64,000 nt of DNA, from NCBI GenBank assembly GCA_965198025.1, contig OZ240237.1:1736001-1800000 (forward strand). Direction: 5' to 3'. Of this stretch, positions 46,231 through 55,523 are shown piece after piece; the stretch's first letter is position 1; each line of letters starts with the position of its first letter. The translations under genes and the position numbers were made by a program. The stretch is from CAYWWM01 sp965198025 (lineage in GTDB: Bacteria; Acidobacteriota; Terriglobia; 2-12-FULL-54-10). A model generated the notes under the pieces. That model was given only the letters and a program-made list of their open reading frames with translations. It was not told the origin of the DNA and did no database searches.

Positions 46231-47318
46231 CATCCAGAAAGGGATCGACCGCAGCTATCGCGTTGGCGACAGCCCTGTTGGCGGGCTGCGGCGGCGAGCC
46301 GCGCGAGTCACTGACCGCCGTTTCTTGGGGCGGCGCCTACGCCCAGGCCGTCACAAAGGGCTACATCGAGCCCTTCATGGCCGAGACGGGCATCGAGGTG
46401 CGCCTCGAGGACTACAACGGCGGCCTAGCTCAGGTGCGTGCCCAGGTAGAGTCGGGCAACGTGCACTGGGACGTCGTCGACTTCGAGATTGCCGACGCGG
46501 TCAGCGGCTGCGACGAGGGTCTTCTGGAGAGGATCGACGCAGACGTGCTCCCTCCCGCCCCGGACGGCACGCCGGCCGTCAAGGACTTCCTTCCCGAGAC
46601 GTTGCTTGAATGCAGCGTGGGCACACTGCTCTATTCCACCGTCTACGCCTACAACGAGGCCCGTACACCGGGCGAGAAGCCGACGACGATCGAGGACTTC
46701 TTCGACCTGGAGCGCTTTCCCGGCCGCCGTGGGATGCGCCGCTCGCCCGTCGTGAACCTGGAGTTCGCACTGATGGCCGATGGCGTACCCATCAGCGCGG
46801 TGTACGCTACGCTCGCCACGCCTGAGGAGCTGGACCGGGCCTTCCGCAAACTTGACATCATCAAGGACCAGGTAGTGTGGTGGGAAGCGGGGGCGCAGCC
46901 GCCGCAGATGCTCGCCGACGGCGAGGTGGTAATGACGACGGCCTACAACGGCCGCGTCTTCAACGCCCAGGTGCTCGAGGACCAGCCCTTCGTCATCGTC
47001 TGGGACGGCCAGGTGCTCGACACGGGCCAGTTGGGCATTGTTGCCGGCACGGGGAACCTGGAGGCCGCGCTGGAGTTTGTCCGGTTCGCCACCACTGCGG
47101 GGTCGATGGCTGCCGTCAGCAGCCATATCGCTTACAGCCCCGCGCGACAGTCGGGCATGCCACTGATAGGGATACACGTCGAGACCGGCATCGACATGAA
47201 TCCCCACATGCCGACATACCCGGCGAACACCGGGCGCGTCCTGCAGAGTGACTGGCTATGGTGGAGCGACCACATGGATGCGATGAACGAGCGGTTCAGC
47301 GCATGGCTGGCGCAGTGA
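46227..47318 (+). CDS. Spermidine/putrescine-type ABC transporter substrate-binding lipoprotein (PotD-like)
   Basis: A 363-residue periplasmic binding protein. The leader ends in the lipobox LLAGC, giving a lipid-anchored Cys at residue 16 or so. ATG 46227 follows GAGGAGG and overlaps the stop of the ATPase gene. The mature protein has the class D fold wording of PotD-type proteins: LTAVSWGGAYAQAV, GIEVRLEDYNGGLAQV, WDVVDFEIADA, PTTIEDFFDLERFPGRRGM, and VWWEAGAQPPQMLADGEV. Substrate is probably a polyamine or related cation, inferred from family. It is intact, although the ATPase and second permease of the same operon are damaged. Confidence 0.87.
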
Positions 47319-48499
47319 ACCGACCACAGTTGCGGGCCGCAGGGCTGGTACTACCGCTGGTGGCCTTTATCGGCATCACGTTTGCCGTACCGCTGGCTAT
47401 GATGCTGGTCCGTAGCGTCTACGACCCGGTGGTGGCGGACGCGATGCCCGAGACGCTGGCCCGGCTGGGTGAATGGGACGGCGCGGGGATGCCCGGAGAG
47501 GCTGTTTATGACGCAGCCGCCGCCGAGCTCAGGCGTTCGGCCGAGGAGAGGACGCTGGGCCGCGTTGCCAGCCGGATCAACCGGGTGCGCGGTGGCCTGC
47601 GTAGCGTCCTCATCCGGACGGCTCGGCGATTGCGGGACGTGCCTACCGGACCTTGGCGCGAGGCGTTTGTCGACATCGACCCCGACTGGGGCGATTCACG
47701 AACCTGGCACGCCATCCGCACAGCCGGCGACCGGCTGACAGTACGGCACTACCTGCACGCCGTGGATCTGGACCGCGGGCCCGACGGTTCGATCGTCGGC
47801 CGACCCCGCAACGAGCGTATATACGTGCGGCTGTTCGGGCGCACGTTCGCCGTCGGCTTGGCCGTCACGGTGTTGTGCCTGCTGCTGGGCTATCCCATCG
47901 CCTACCTGATTGCGCACGCCCCACCGCGCCGCGCCGGGTGGCTGCTGGTGCTTGTGCTGGTGCCGTTCTGGACATCGCTGCTGGTTCGAACAACGTCCTG
48001 GATCGTCCTGCTCCAGACCCAAGGTGTGGTTAACGACCTGCTCGTCACGGCCGGGCTAGTTGCCGAGGACGGACGCGTTGCCCTGGTCCACAACATGACC
48101 GGAACGCTCGTGGCCATGACCCACGTCCTGCTCCCGTTCATGGTTCTGCCCCTCTACTCGGTTATGCGCGGCATCCCGTCGCGGCAGATGGCTGCGGCTG
48201 CCTCGCTGGGCGCTAGCTTTGCTCAGTCATTCCGGCGCGCCTATTGGCCCCAGACCGTCCCGGGCGTCGGCGCCGGCTCGCTGCTGGTGTTCATTCTGGC
48301 CATTGGCTACTACATTACGCCGGCGTTAGTGGGCGGCCAGAGCGGACAGTTGATCTCCAACTTCATCGCCTACCACATGCAGACCTCCCTGAACTGGGGG
48401 CTGGCGGGCGCGCTGGGCGGAATCCTGCTGGCGTCGGTAGCGGTGCTGTACCTCGTCTACGACCGAGTAGTCGGAGTGGAGCGTGTGAGGCTGGGATGA
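47303..48499 (+). CDS. Polyamine-type ABC transporter permease 1 (PotB-like)
   Basis: An inner-membrane permease of 398 residues, starting at ATG 47303; GTG 47315, overlapping the upstream TGA, is an equally good start. The first membrane helix (about 14-40) is followed by a roughly 120-residue periplasmic insertion, longer than in E. coli PotB, then the BPD_transp_1 domain with five helices. The EAA loop, which docks on the ATPase, reads QMAAAASLGASFAQSFRRAY near residue 300. It ends in an ATGA overlap with permease 2, so the two were translationally coupled. Confidence 0.85.
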   Translation: MAGAVNRPQLRAAGLVLPLVAFIGITFAVPLAMMLVRSVYDPVVADAMPETLARLGEWDGAGMPGEAVYDAAAAELRRSAEERTLGRVASRINRVRGGLRSVLIRTARRLRDVPTGPWREAFVDIDPDWGDSRTWHAIRTAGDRLTVRHYLHAVDLDRGPDGSIVGRPRNERIYVRLFGRTFAVGLAVTVLCLLLGYPIAYLIAHAPPRRAGWLLVLVLVPFWTSLLVRTTSWIVLLQTQGVVNDLLVTAGLVAEDGRVALVHNMTGTLVAMTHVLLPFMVLPLYSVMRGIPSRQMAAAASLGASFAQSFRRAYWPQTVPGVGAGSLLVFILAIGYYITPALVGGQSGQLISNFIAYHMQTSLNWGLAGALGGILLASVAVLYLVYDRVVGVERVRLG

Positions 48500-49236
48500 C
48501 GATGCCATCGCTCCGTTCCCGCCTCGTGCGGGCGGCCTACGTGGCAGCTTGCGGACTGGTTTTCGCATTTCTGCTCGCGCCGCTGCTGGTGATCGTGCCG
48601 CTCAGCTTCAACGCCGAGCCCTACTTCACTTTCACCGAAGGGATGCTACGCCTCGACGCCGAAGCGTTCTCGTTCCGATGGTACCGGCAGGTGGTTGAAG
48701 ATCCGGTTTGGCGACGGGCCCTCGCAAACAGCGTTTTCATTGGCACCGCTGCCACCGCGCTGGCGACCATCCTGGGTACGCTGGCCGCCCTGGGACTGGC
48801 AAGTCGTGCCATGCCGGCGCGCCGCATCGTGGTGGCGCTGCTGATCTCGCCGATGGTCACGCCCCTCATCATCTCGGCGGCGGGGATGTTCTTCTTCTAC
48901 TCGTCGTTGGGTCTGGCTCAAACGTACCTCGGCCTGATCCTGTCCCATGCGGCCCTGGGCACTCCATTCGTCGTCATCACGGTGACCGCCACGCTTGCGG
49001 CCTTCGACCGCGATCTGACCCGTGCCGCCTCCGGGTTAGGAGCCGGTCCATGGCGGATTTTCCGCTGCGTGGTGCTGCCGCTGATCGCCCCGGGCGTGGT
49101 CTCGGGCGCGCTGTTCGCCTTCGCCGCCTCGTTCGACGAGGTAGTCGTGGTGCTTTTCATGGCCGGCGAGGAGCAACGCACGATCCCGCGCCAAATGTGG
49201 ACCGGAGTTCGAGAACAAATCAGTCCGGCTATCCTA

Positions 49237-49616
49237 GACCATTTTCAGGGTTGGTGTATAGCTCGCAGGTAGGGCAGGCATTTCCCTCGACTTCGCTCGG
49301 GACAGGCCTGCCTGCCCGTAAGAGGAAATGCCTGGAGGCCTGTCCCTACTTTGGCGGTGCGCTACACCAACCCGGAAAAGGGTCGAATCTATCCATATAC
49401 CCCATAAAACTGTACGGAAATGCTCTGTCGAGAGTTCCGAAGGAACCGAAAGAACCGAAAACGGTTGTCGCAAGTTACCGTTGCGCCTGCTAGACCATTT
49501 TCAGTATTGCTGTATAGCCCGCAGGTAGGGCAGGCATTCCTGCCTGCCCGTAAGAGGACAGGCCAGAGGCCTGTCCCTACTTTGGCGGCTGCGCTACACC
49601 AACCCTGAAAATGGTC
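49237..49616. mobile_element. 380-bp composite palindromic element with TA duplication, inside the PotC-like gene
   Basis: The ends are perfect 22-bp inverted repeats, GACCATTTTCAGGGTTGGTG plus TA, each flanked by TA inside CTAG (49234-49237 and 49616-49619). It contains one diverged 148-bp unit (49237-49384), a linker with CCGAAGGAACCGAAAGAACCG words, and a second complete 124-bp unit (49493-49616) that has its own left end and flanking TA. This reads as one element nested in, or tandemly added to, another. No transposase is encoded. Confidence 0.82.
49493..49616. mobile_element. 124-bp palindromic element, nested copy
   Basis: Same length as, and nearly identical to, the copy at 52933-53056: left end GACCATTTTCAGTATTGCTG, hairpins GGGCAGGC/GCCTGCCC and GGACAGGCC/GGCCTGTCC, right end CCAACCCTGAAAATGGTC. 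TA lies at 49491-49492 and 49617-49618. Confidence 0.8.
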
Positions 49617-49741
49617 TAGCCGTGGCAACGTTCCTTATCGGCTTCGCCGTGCTCCTGCTGTGGACGGTGGAGTGGCTGCGCCGCCGCGCCGGTTCGTTTG
49701 ATGCTAGCGGTTCGCGACGAGATCCTAGCGGGGCAAAGTAG

Positions 49742-50429
49742 CGTATCGTCTCTCGTCCCCTCTTCCCGCGGGTACTTTGATAGACTCGTGGTCGCTTAGG
49801 ACGGCAAGTGTATCGATCAGGGATTATGCCGCAGGGGTCGGAAAGGAATCCTAAAGCGACTATCCTCATGGAACCCGTTTAAGGGATTTCTGTTCAGCCT
49901 GTTCCTGTCATCGCATTATGCCCCCACGGCCGAGATTCCCGTCGATCGGCCAGGAAAGGAAGTGCTTTTCCGCGTGATGCGCGCCGGAGCCTGAAGTGCT
50001 GCCTAAAACTGGTGGGCTTCGCGAGTCCCACGGTCCAGTCGACGATTCAATATCTCGCCCGTCACCGAATCAACCATTGCTATATGCTGAAAACATGTGT
50101 GAAAATCGCATCCGATTAGGTGCATCGCTCAGCTCCTTCCTGCCGAGCCTGGGCCGTTCCATCACGACCCAATGTACTCGGTTTCAAGAAGCCGACCCTT
50201 CATCTAATCACTCACTAGGATTGGTACAAGAGATCGGTCTGGTCAGCGCAGGAAGGAAAGGCGCCAGGAAGCCGACTCCAATGCTTCTGCTTCTGGTCTG
50301 CAAAGGAGGAAAGTGTTCTTCAGCAGAAACGGAGATCTATCCCGTAATCTGATCAAAGCCATTGTGTAATTTCCAGATAGCAGGAAGGCCGGAAAGGCCA
50401 TTTCCCATTGAAATAAGGAGAAGGAACAG
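49742..50429. other. Intergenic region with IS3-end remnant
   Basis: No gene is seen in about 690 bp. A long imperfect hairpin pairs GTCGCTTAGGA (49791-49801) with TCCTAAAGCGAC (49849-49860). A solitary IS3-type end lies at 50208-50245. Confidence 0.45.
50208..50245 (-). repeat. Solitary IS3-type terminal repeat
   Basis: Read on the minus strand it begins TGACCAGACCGATCTCTTGT then ACCAATCCTAGTGAGTGA. It matches the right end of the IS3 element at 60442-60476 and the fragments at 52013-52036 and 63156-63192. No transposase adjoins it. Confidence 0.6.
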
Positions 50430-51662
50430 ATGAAAAACTCACGTTTGGTTGCGGTGTTGGTCGTCGCTGGTCTGCTTGGCCTTGCATGGTATGGCCTTTG
50501 GGTGAAGGGAACGGAGGATTCGGATGAGCGAACGGCGAGCACGACCATGGCCGGTGCCGATGCGCTTCCGGAAGATGTTTATCCTGATTCCCGCAACCGT
50601 CTGCCCCTGGTGAAGCGCGAAGATCTGACCGAAGAACGGCAGAAGATCTACGACGAAGCGGCCGCGGCGACGGACCCGCTCCATGGACTGCAGGGAGAGG
50701 TCGGGATACGGCTTCACAGCGTCATCGACGATGTGCGGTTTGAGTCCCCTCTGGGGCGCAGCCTGACGGAACTGGCCATTATTACCGCTGCGCGGGAAGC
50801 CGAGCAGAACTTCGAATGGACGCTGCATGCCGAGGAAGCGCTGCGGCAGGGGCTGGAGATGTCCATCGTCGACATCGTCCGCTATAAGAAACCCGTGACC
50901 GGTCTGGGCGACAAGGAGACGGCCATTATTACCGTTGGGCGCGAAATGGCCCAGAACCACAGCGTGTCGCCGGAGACGTTCGCCTTCGCACTGGAGGCGC
51001 TGGGAGCAAGCAATCTGGTTGACATGGCCGCCACGATGGCCCGGCGGGCCAACGAAACGCCTTTGATCTGGGTCGATCAGCACCTGCCGTTGGACTGGGA
51101 GGAGGTTGTGCCCCTGCCGATCGAGATCATTCAGTCGCCGCCGGATATCCACCCGGACTCACGGAGCCGCCTTCCTCAGAAGGAAGGGCAGCGTCCGCCG
51201 ACACCCGGTCGGACGCTGGCGCCGTACGGGACCGGGCCGGGGCAGATTCAGCTTCACTCGGGCGACGGCGAGTTTCTGGAGGTGAACCTCGGTCGGCGGC
51301 TCATGGAGTTGGCGGCTCTGGCGACCGCGCGTGAGCTGAACCAGCAGGTTATGTGGACGCTGCATGAGCTGCGGGCGCTCGAGCAGGGGCTGGAGCCGGA
51401 GATCATCGATGTCGTCCGCCATCGCAGACCCCTGACGGACCTGGGTGAGAGAGAGGCCGCCGTCATTCAGATCGGCCGCGAGATGATCGGATTGCACCGC
51501 GTCAGCCCGGAGACCTACGCGAATGGGGTGAGGCTGTTTGGAGAACGGGATGCCCTGGACCTTGCGTTCCTGATGGAAGAGCATGCAATAGCCTGCGGTA
51601 TTTTGACCATATTCAATCAGCAACTCCCCGCCGACCAGGAGCCGCTGCTGCCCATCCCTTAA
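50430..51662 (+). CDS. Membrane-anchored or exported protein with two carboxymuconolactone decarboxylase-like domains
   Basis: A 410-residue protein with an N-terminal hydrophobic anchor (RLVAVLVVAGLLGLAWYGLW) and AAGGAG before ATG 50430. Two CMD/AhpD-like helical domains follow: the first with PLGRSLTELAIITAAREAEQ and FEWTLHAEEALRQGLEMSIV (about 105-155), the second with NLGRRLMELAALATARELNQ and MWTLHELRALEQGLEPEIID (about 285-335). Each repeats the decarboxylase-fold helices, and each is preceded by DVYPDSRNRLP or DIHPDSRSRLP, so the protein arose by duplication. The CxxC of AhpD is absent, which argues against a peroxidase role. Such proteins often accompany aromatic catabolism. Substrate unknown. 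Confidence 0.83.
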   Translation: MKNSRLVAVLVVAGLLGLAWYGLWVKGTEDSDERTASTTMAGADALPEDVYPDSRNRLPLVKREDLTEERQKIYDEAAAATDPLHGLQGEVGIRLHSVIDDVRFESPLGRSLTELAIITAAREAEQNFEWTLHAEEALRQGLEMSIVDIVRYKKPVTGLGDKETAIITVGREMAQNHSVSPETFAFALEALGASNLVDMAATMARRANETPLIWVDQHLPLDWEEVVPLPIEIIQSPPDIHPDSRSRLPQKEGQRPPTPGRTLAPYGTGPGQIQLHSGDGEFLEVNLGRRLMELAALATARELNQQVMWTLHELRALEQGLEPEIIDVVRHRRPLTDLGEREAAVIQIGREMIGLHRVSPETYANGVRLFGERDALDLAFLMEEHAIACGILTIFNQQLPADQEPLLPIP

Positions 51663-52244
51663 AGCAGCGCCCCAATTTCTCCGGAAATACGAGTCCCGCA
51701 GTCCGGGCGGAGAAACGATCGAACTGAGGACCGGAAGACAGGCCGGATTACATTGTGGGACGGATGGCGGTTGAATGCCATCAACCATGCGGAGGGTAGG
51801 CAGGGAAGCATCGGAAGTGAATGAATTTGTCTTCGCTGCAACAGTGTAGCCTCGGTTGCTTCGGTGGCAGCTTTCCGGCACCGGTCCTGCCGAGAAACCG
51901 GAGTCAGACACATCGCTCCGTCCTTTTTTCCTCGCGATTCCGCAGGGACGAACCTGCTTTCCGGTGCGAAGTTTCACTATGCCGGGGTGTCAACCACTTT
52001 TGTGTGAAAGAATGGTACAAAAACTCGGTCTGGTCAGGTATTCAAGCGATACAGCCGAGCGAAACTGAACATGATGAGAGAGTCATAAACCAAGCTCGAC
52101 CGCCAGGCGAATGAACGACGAAAGATTTCGAGCACAGCAAGACCGAATTGAACGATTTTTTGGCAGTTCGAGTCGAAGAGATCAATTTTGCCTGCGCCAT
52201 GGAAACAGATTTCATTGAGGCTAAAGGTGTTAGGATGCACGTGC
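51663..52244. other. Degenerate intergenic region
   Basis: No gene recognised over about 580 bp. It carries an IS3-type end on the minus strand at 52013-52036 (TGACCAGACCGAG then TTTTTGTACCA) and leads into the truncated tRNA. Several short frames here have no family resemblance. Confidence 0.45.
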
Positions 52245-52283
52245 GGGCCGATAGCTCAGTTGGTAGAGCATCTGCCTTTTAAG
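52245..52283 (+). pseudogene. 5' half of a tRNA-Lys (anticodon TTT), truncated
   Basis: GGGCCGATAGCTCAGTTGGT followed by AGAGCATCTGCCTTTTAAG equals positions 1-39 of a tRNA-Lys: acceptor 5' strand, full D arm, anticodon stem 5' strand and the loop CTTTTAA. The 3' half is missing; an unrelated T/C-rich sequence begins at 52284. This is the kind of break left by site-specific integration into an anticodon loop or by a rearrangement. It cannot be a functional tRNA. The shadow frame reading AQLVEHLPFK arises from it. Confidence 0.85.
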
Positions 52284-52587
52284 TGGCTACCTCTCCTCTT
52301 CTCCTTTCACTCTCTCCCTTATTTTCCATGGCTTTACACCCATTCAGGGACTCTGCTTTCGCTCAGCACAGAACCCTTTTTGTCTGCTTGGCCTGCATTT
52401 CTGACACATTTTTGGCACAGCAGAAGGTTCCTGGGAGCGACTGCCGTGGGCAGATGCTCTGTTTGAAGATCGCGTCCGCGGGAGATTGCTATTCCCATTC
52501 AAGGGCCGAGGTGCTCGTTTGCGATTACCAGTTGGTGCATGTCTCAAGGAGACGGTTGGGAGTGAAAGAGCTATCCGACCGAAATAT

Positions 52588-53518
52588 CTACGGAGCTTTC
52601 TCCGGAAATAACCCGGGCATCCACCGCGAGGCTAGCGCTGCGGGGAACGTGAGGCGTAGTGGCGCGCGAGAGCTTTCGGAAACCAGCACTCCCTTATCCA
52701 CCAGAGCCGAGACAATGCGGCGGGCTTGCCGCTCACCTGTGCCGACAACAGTGGCGGCGTCTCCGCGGGGCAGTTCCCCACGGCAGAGGACTGCTTCGAG
52801 AATGCTGCCAGATTTTATTAGGTAGGCTTCCCAGCCTGATTTCCTCTTCCGACCACAACAGAATTCGGGTGCGGAGGCGGTCTGGCTGAATCAAGCCCTC
52901 CATGAAGGTTACTTGGTCAATGCAGACGCTTAGACCATTTTCAGCATTGCTGTATAGCCCGCAGGTAGGGCAGGCATTCCTGCCTGCCCGTAAGAGGACA
53001 GGCCAGAGGCCTGTCCCTACTTTGGCGGCTGCGCTACACCAACCCTGAAAATGGTGTAGAAAGAACCGAGTAAACTCAGCAAGGGCCTCTTCACTTAAGG
53101 TGCCGCGCCCGTCCAGATCGTTGCGGCGTGTCAGATCGCAGTTGGCAAGATGGGTTTTGTACTCCTCGACGTTGCGGGCAAGACCCCGTGCGACGGACCA
53201 GACCGCACCGGTATCAAGCAGCTCCAGCAACATACTATGCGACATCAGCCGCGCCACTCGGCCATTGCCATCCAGGAACGGGTGAATCCATAGCAGCCGA
53301 TGGTGGGCCGCCGCCGCTGAGATAACCAACTCGGTCCACCCGATACTCCCGTAAATCTCCTCGAAGCGCTTCAGAAAGCGCGGTACGGCGCCGGGGCTGA
53401 TGGCGAGATAGCCTCCTACCCGAATGTCACGCTTCCGCAACTCACCCCGTACAAGGCGGATGCGCTCGTTGGTAACCGGTTCTTCGACCCAGAGGAGATC
53501 CTCGGGCACAGTTGTCAT
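52588..53518 (-). pseudogene. Fic-family protein gene, broken three ways
   Basis: The reverse strand encodes a Fic protein from about PEDLLWVEEPVTNERIRLV (53510) through the catalytic motif HPFLDGNGRVARLM to EFTRFFL near 53059. The 124-bp element 52933-53056 then adds 42 codons without a stop, and SVCIDQVTFMEGLIQPDRLR resumes. After GSLPNK (near 52820) the frame shifts by one base and the rest of the winged-helix C-terminus follows: SGSILEAVLCRGELPRGDAA, then TVVGTGERQARRIVSALVDK, ending at TAG 52588. The N-terminal third, about 130 residues, is replaced by dispersed-repeat sequence. Fic enzymes AMPylate target proteins; the intact catalytic loop here cannot form a normal protein. Confidence 0.82.
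52933..53056. mobile_element. 124-bp palindromic element inserted in frame inside fic
   Basis: Flanked by TA at 52931-52932 and 53057-53058; removing 124 bp plus one TA restores TTC TTT CTA AGC GTC TGC (FFLSVC) of the Fic protein. Read on the fic strand the 126 added bases encode 42 residues without a stop (HHFQGWCSAAAKVGTGLWPV then LLRAGRNACPTCGLYSNAEN, GL). It holds two internal hairpins, GGGCAGGC/GCCTGCCC and GGACAGGCC/GGCCTGTCC. Confidence 0.82.
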
Positions 53519-53847
53519 CCCGAGCGGAGCGAGGGACCTGCAATTCCTTCTGGTTTTGATTTCCAGAACGCAAAACAGTTCACTGGAAGGGCACGGTTTC
53601 AACCGTGCCGAAACGCGGTTGTGAGAATCATCTTCCGCTCTGCCGAAGGCCGTCGCGGAGCCTCGGCGCAGCGACAAGCGTGACGAGGAATCTGCGTTTC
53701 TTCCTGACTCCTAATCCATTTTCAGGGTTGGTGTAGAAATAAACTCGCCGCAAGTGATTGGCCGAACTGGAGAAACCTTGACACTCTTCAGATCAGGTGA
53801 TATAGGAAGAGTGCGATAGCGTCGCCCAAGGCGAGAGGAGACCGTGT
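53519..53847. repeat. Intergenic repeat debris, including a solo element end
   Basis: This stretch contains a perfect hairpin GGCACGGTT-TC-AACCGTGCC (53590-53609), GGGATGAC/GAGGAATCTGCG-type dispersed-repeat words on both sides, and a solitary left end ATCCATTTTCAGGGTTGGTG (about 53712-53731) of the palindromic element family. No gene is seen; the promoter of the ankyrin gene should lie at its right end. Confidence 0.5.
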
Positions 53848-55413
53848 ATGGGCATCAAGTTGAAAGCTGCCACTATCTTGTGGATGGTACCTTTGCTATC
53901 CGCGGCAAGCCTTCTTGCTGCTGAAGGCGACCTGCGATTGGTGGCGGCGGCCAAAAAGGGCGACAAGGAAGCTGTGCGTTCGCTTCTGGAGCAGAAGGTA
54001 GATGTAAACAGCGCCCAGCCGGACGGCGCGACTGCACTGGCCTGGGCGGCCTACCGGGATGATCTGGAAACAACGGAGCTTCTGATTCAAGCGGGTGCAG
54101 ACGCGAATGCAGCTAACGTCAACGGGATTACTCCTCTCTCTTTGGCCTGTAGCAACCGGAGCACCGCGATGGTCGTGAAACTGATGAAGGCCGGGGCGAA
54201 CCCGAACGCCGCCCAGAAGTGGTCGGGCGAAACCGCGTTCATGACCTGCGCCCGCACCGGAAACGTGGAGGCTGTGAAGTCGTTGCTGGACGGCGGAGCG
54301 GACGTGAATGCCAGGGAAGCGAAGCAGGAGCAAACGGCATTGATGTGGGCGGTGGCGCAAGGACACTCGGCGGTTGTCCGGCTCCTGATCGAGAACCGAG
54401 CGGACGTGCACGCCAGGACGAAGAGCTCCGAGCCCGTGGTCGTGGGGACCGGATTTGGAAATGCACCCAGCCGGTTCGAAGTTCCGCTTTCTCTGGGAGG
54501 CTTCACCCCGTTGCTGTTTGCCGCCCGGCAGGGCGACTTGGAATCCGCCCGGATTTTGCTGGATGCCGGAGCGGACGTGAACGAGGCCGCCGCGGACGGA
54601 TTGAGCGTCCTGCTGGTAGCAACCGACAGCGGACACGAGGACCTTGCGCTTTTTCTGTTAGAACACGGCGCTGAACCGAATGTGGTAGACCGCAACGGGA
54701 TGACCCCGCTGCATTTCGCGCTCGTCAGAGGGCTTTCGGTTGTCCGGGGTGTGAGGTTCAGCTCCATGGCGGACGACGTATCGTACATGATCCGGCCCGT
54801 TATGTCGCGATTGGTGAAAGGGTTGCTGGAGCACGGGGCGGACCCGAATGCCCGGCTCTCCAGGAACCTGCCGAGGGGGCGCAACAGTTACCGGCCATCG
54901 ATCAAGACCTCTGGAGCGACGGCGTTCTTGCTGGCGGCCGCGGCCGGGGAGGCTGACGTGATGCGCCTCCTGGTGGCCAACGGCGCGGGTCCGGCGTTGG
55001 CCACGAAAGATGAGAATACAACTCCGCTGATGGCGGCGGCAGGAGGGGCCTGGCTCGAAGACCGTACGGCGGAAGAGGAACGGCTCGCCCTGGAAGCCGT
55101 CAAGGCGGCTGTGGAGCTTGGAGCAGATATCAACGCGAGGAACAACACGGGTTTGTCGGCGCTGCACGGCGCGGCCTACTCGGGTGCGGACGAGATCATT
55201 CAGTTCCTGGTCGGTAAAGGCGCGGTGGTGGACGCGAAGGACGAAATCGGACAGACCCCCTGGAGCATCGCGGCCAAAGGCATGCGGGGCGACATAGACG
55301 AAGTCACCCGCGAGGCCACGGCGAATCTGCTGGTTCAGCTTGGAGCCAGCCAGCTCACGGTTCTTCCGCCGGAGCCACCCCGGCCTGCCGGCTACAGGGC
55401 TCCGAACCAGTAG
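53848..55413 (+). CDS. Exported ankyrin-repeat protein
   Basis: A 521-residue protein with a signal peptide (IKLKAATILWMVPLLSAASLLAA) and GAGAGGAG before ATG 53848. It contains about ten ankyrin repeats (PDGATALAWAAYRDDLETTE, VNGITPLSLACSNRS, QTALMWAVAQGHSAVVRLL, GFTPLLFAARQGDLESARIL and others). An insertion between the sixth and eighth repeats (VVRGVRFSSMADDVSYMIRP) interrupts the regular spacing. Ankyrin arrays mediate protein-protein contact; export suggests a periplasmic scaffold. The gene lies 110 bp upstream of the second DUF1592/DUF1552 pair, just as its partial paralogue at 1-586 lies downstream of the first, so the three proteins probably work together. Confidence 0.9.
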   Translation: MGIKLKAATILWMVPLLSAASLLAAEGDLRLVAAAKKGDKEAVRSLLEQKVDVNSAQPDGATALAWAAYRDDLETTELLIQAGADANAANVNGITPLSLACSNRSTAMVVKLMKAGANPNAAQKWSGETAFMTCARTGNVEAVKSLLDGGADVNAREAKQEQTALMWAVAQGHSAVVRLLIENRADVHARTKSSEPVVVGTGFGNAPSRFEVPLSLGGFTPLLFAARQGDLESARILLDAGADVNEAAADGLSVLLVATDSGHEDLALFLLEHGAEPNVVDRNGMTPLHFALVRGLSVVRGVRFSSMADDVSYMIRPVMSRLVKGLLEHGADPNARLSRNLPRGRNSYRPSIKTSGATAFLLAAAAGEADVMRLLVANGAGPALATKDENTTPLMAAAGGAWLEDRTAEEERLALEAVKAAVELGADINARNNTGLSALHGAAYSGADEIIQFLVGKGAVVDAKDEIGQTPWSIAAKGMRGDIDEVTREATANLLVQLGASQLTVLPPEPPRPAGYRAPNQ

Positions 55414-55523
55414 GAATACGCCGGCGGGATCGGATTCCTTCTATCTCACTGCGAACATTCTCTTTTCCCTTGAGAATGCCGCAGTGTGAAATTATACTTA
55501 GTGCTGCAAGGAAGGTTGCTTCG

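Larger units (their letters stand above)
48496..49741 (+). pseudogene. Polyamine-type ABC permease 2 (PotC-like), split by a palindromic element
   Basis: From ATG 48496 the frame encodes a PotC-like permease (EAA loop LTRAASGLGAGPWRIFRCVV near 180) up to VREQISPAIL at 49236. There it runs into the element at 49237-49616 and stops at 49272. Immediately after the element the sequence resumes with AVATFLIGFAVLLLWTVEWL (49617 onward) and ends at TAG 49741. Deleting 49237-49616 plus one TA restores ATC CTA GCC GTG and a complete protein of about 288 residues with its last membrane helix. As it stands, the product loses that helix and gains a short foreign tail. Confidence 0.85.

Noticed and set aside
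49389..49628. 79-codon minus-strand frame within the palindromic element as a real gene
   Set aside because: It encodes only the element-derived peptide and has no start signal; treated as a property of the element, not a gene.
52188..52466. Plus-strand frame reading AQLVEHLPFK
   Set aside because: Translation of the truncated tRNA-Lys, not a protein gene.
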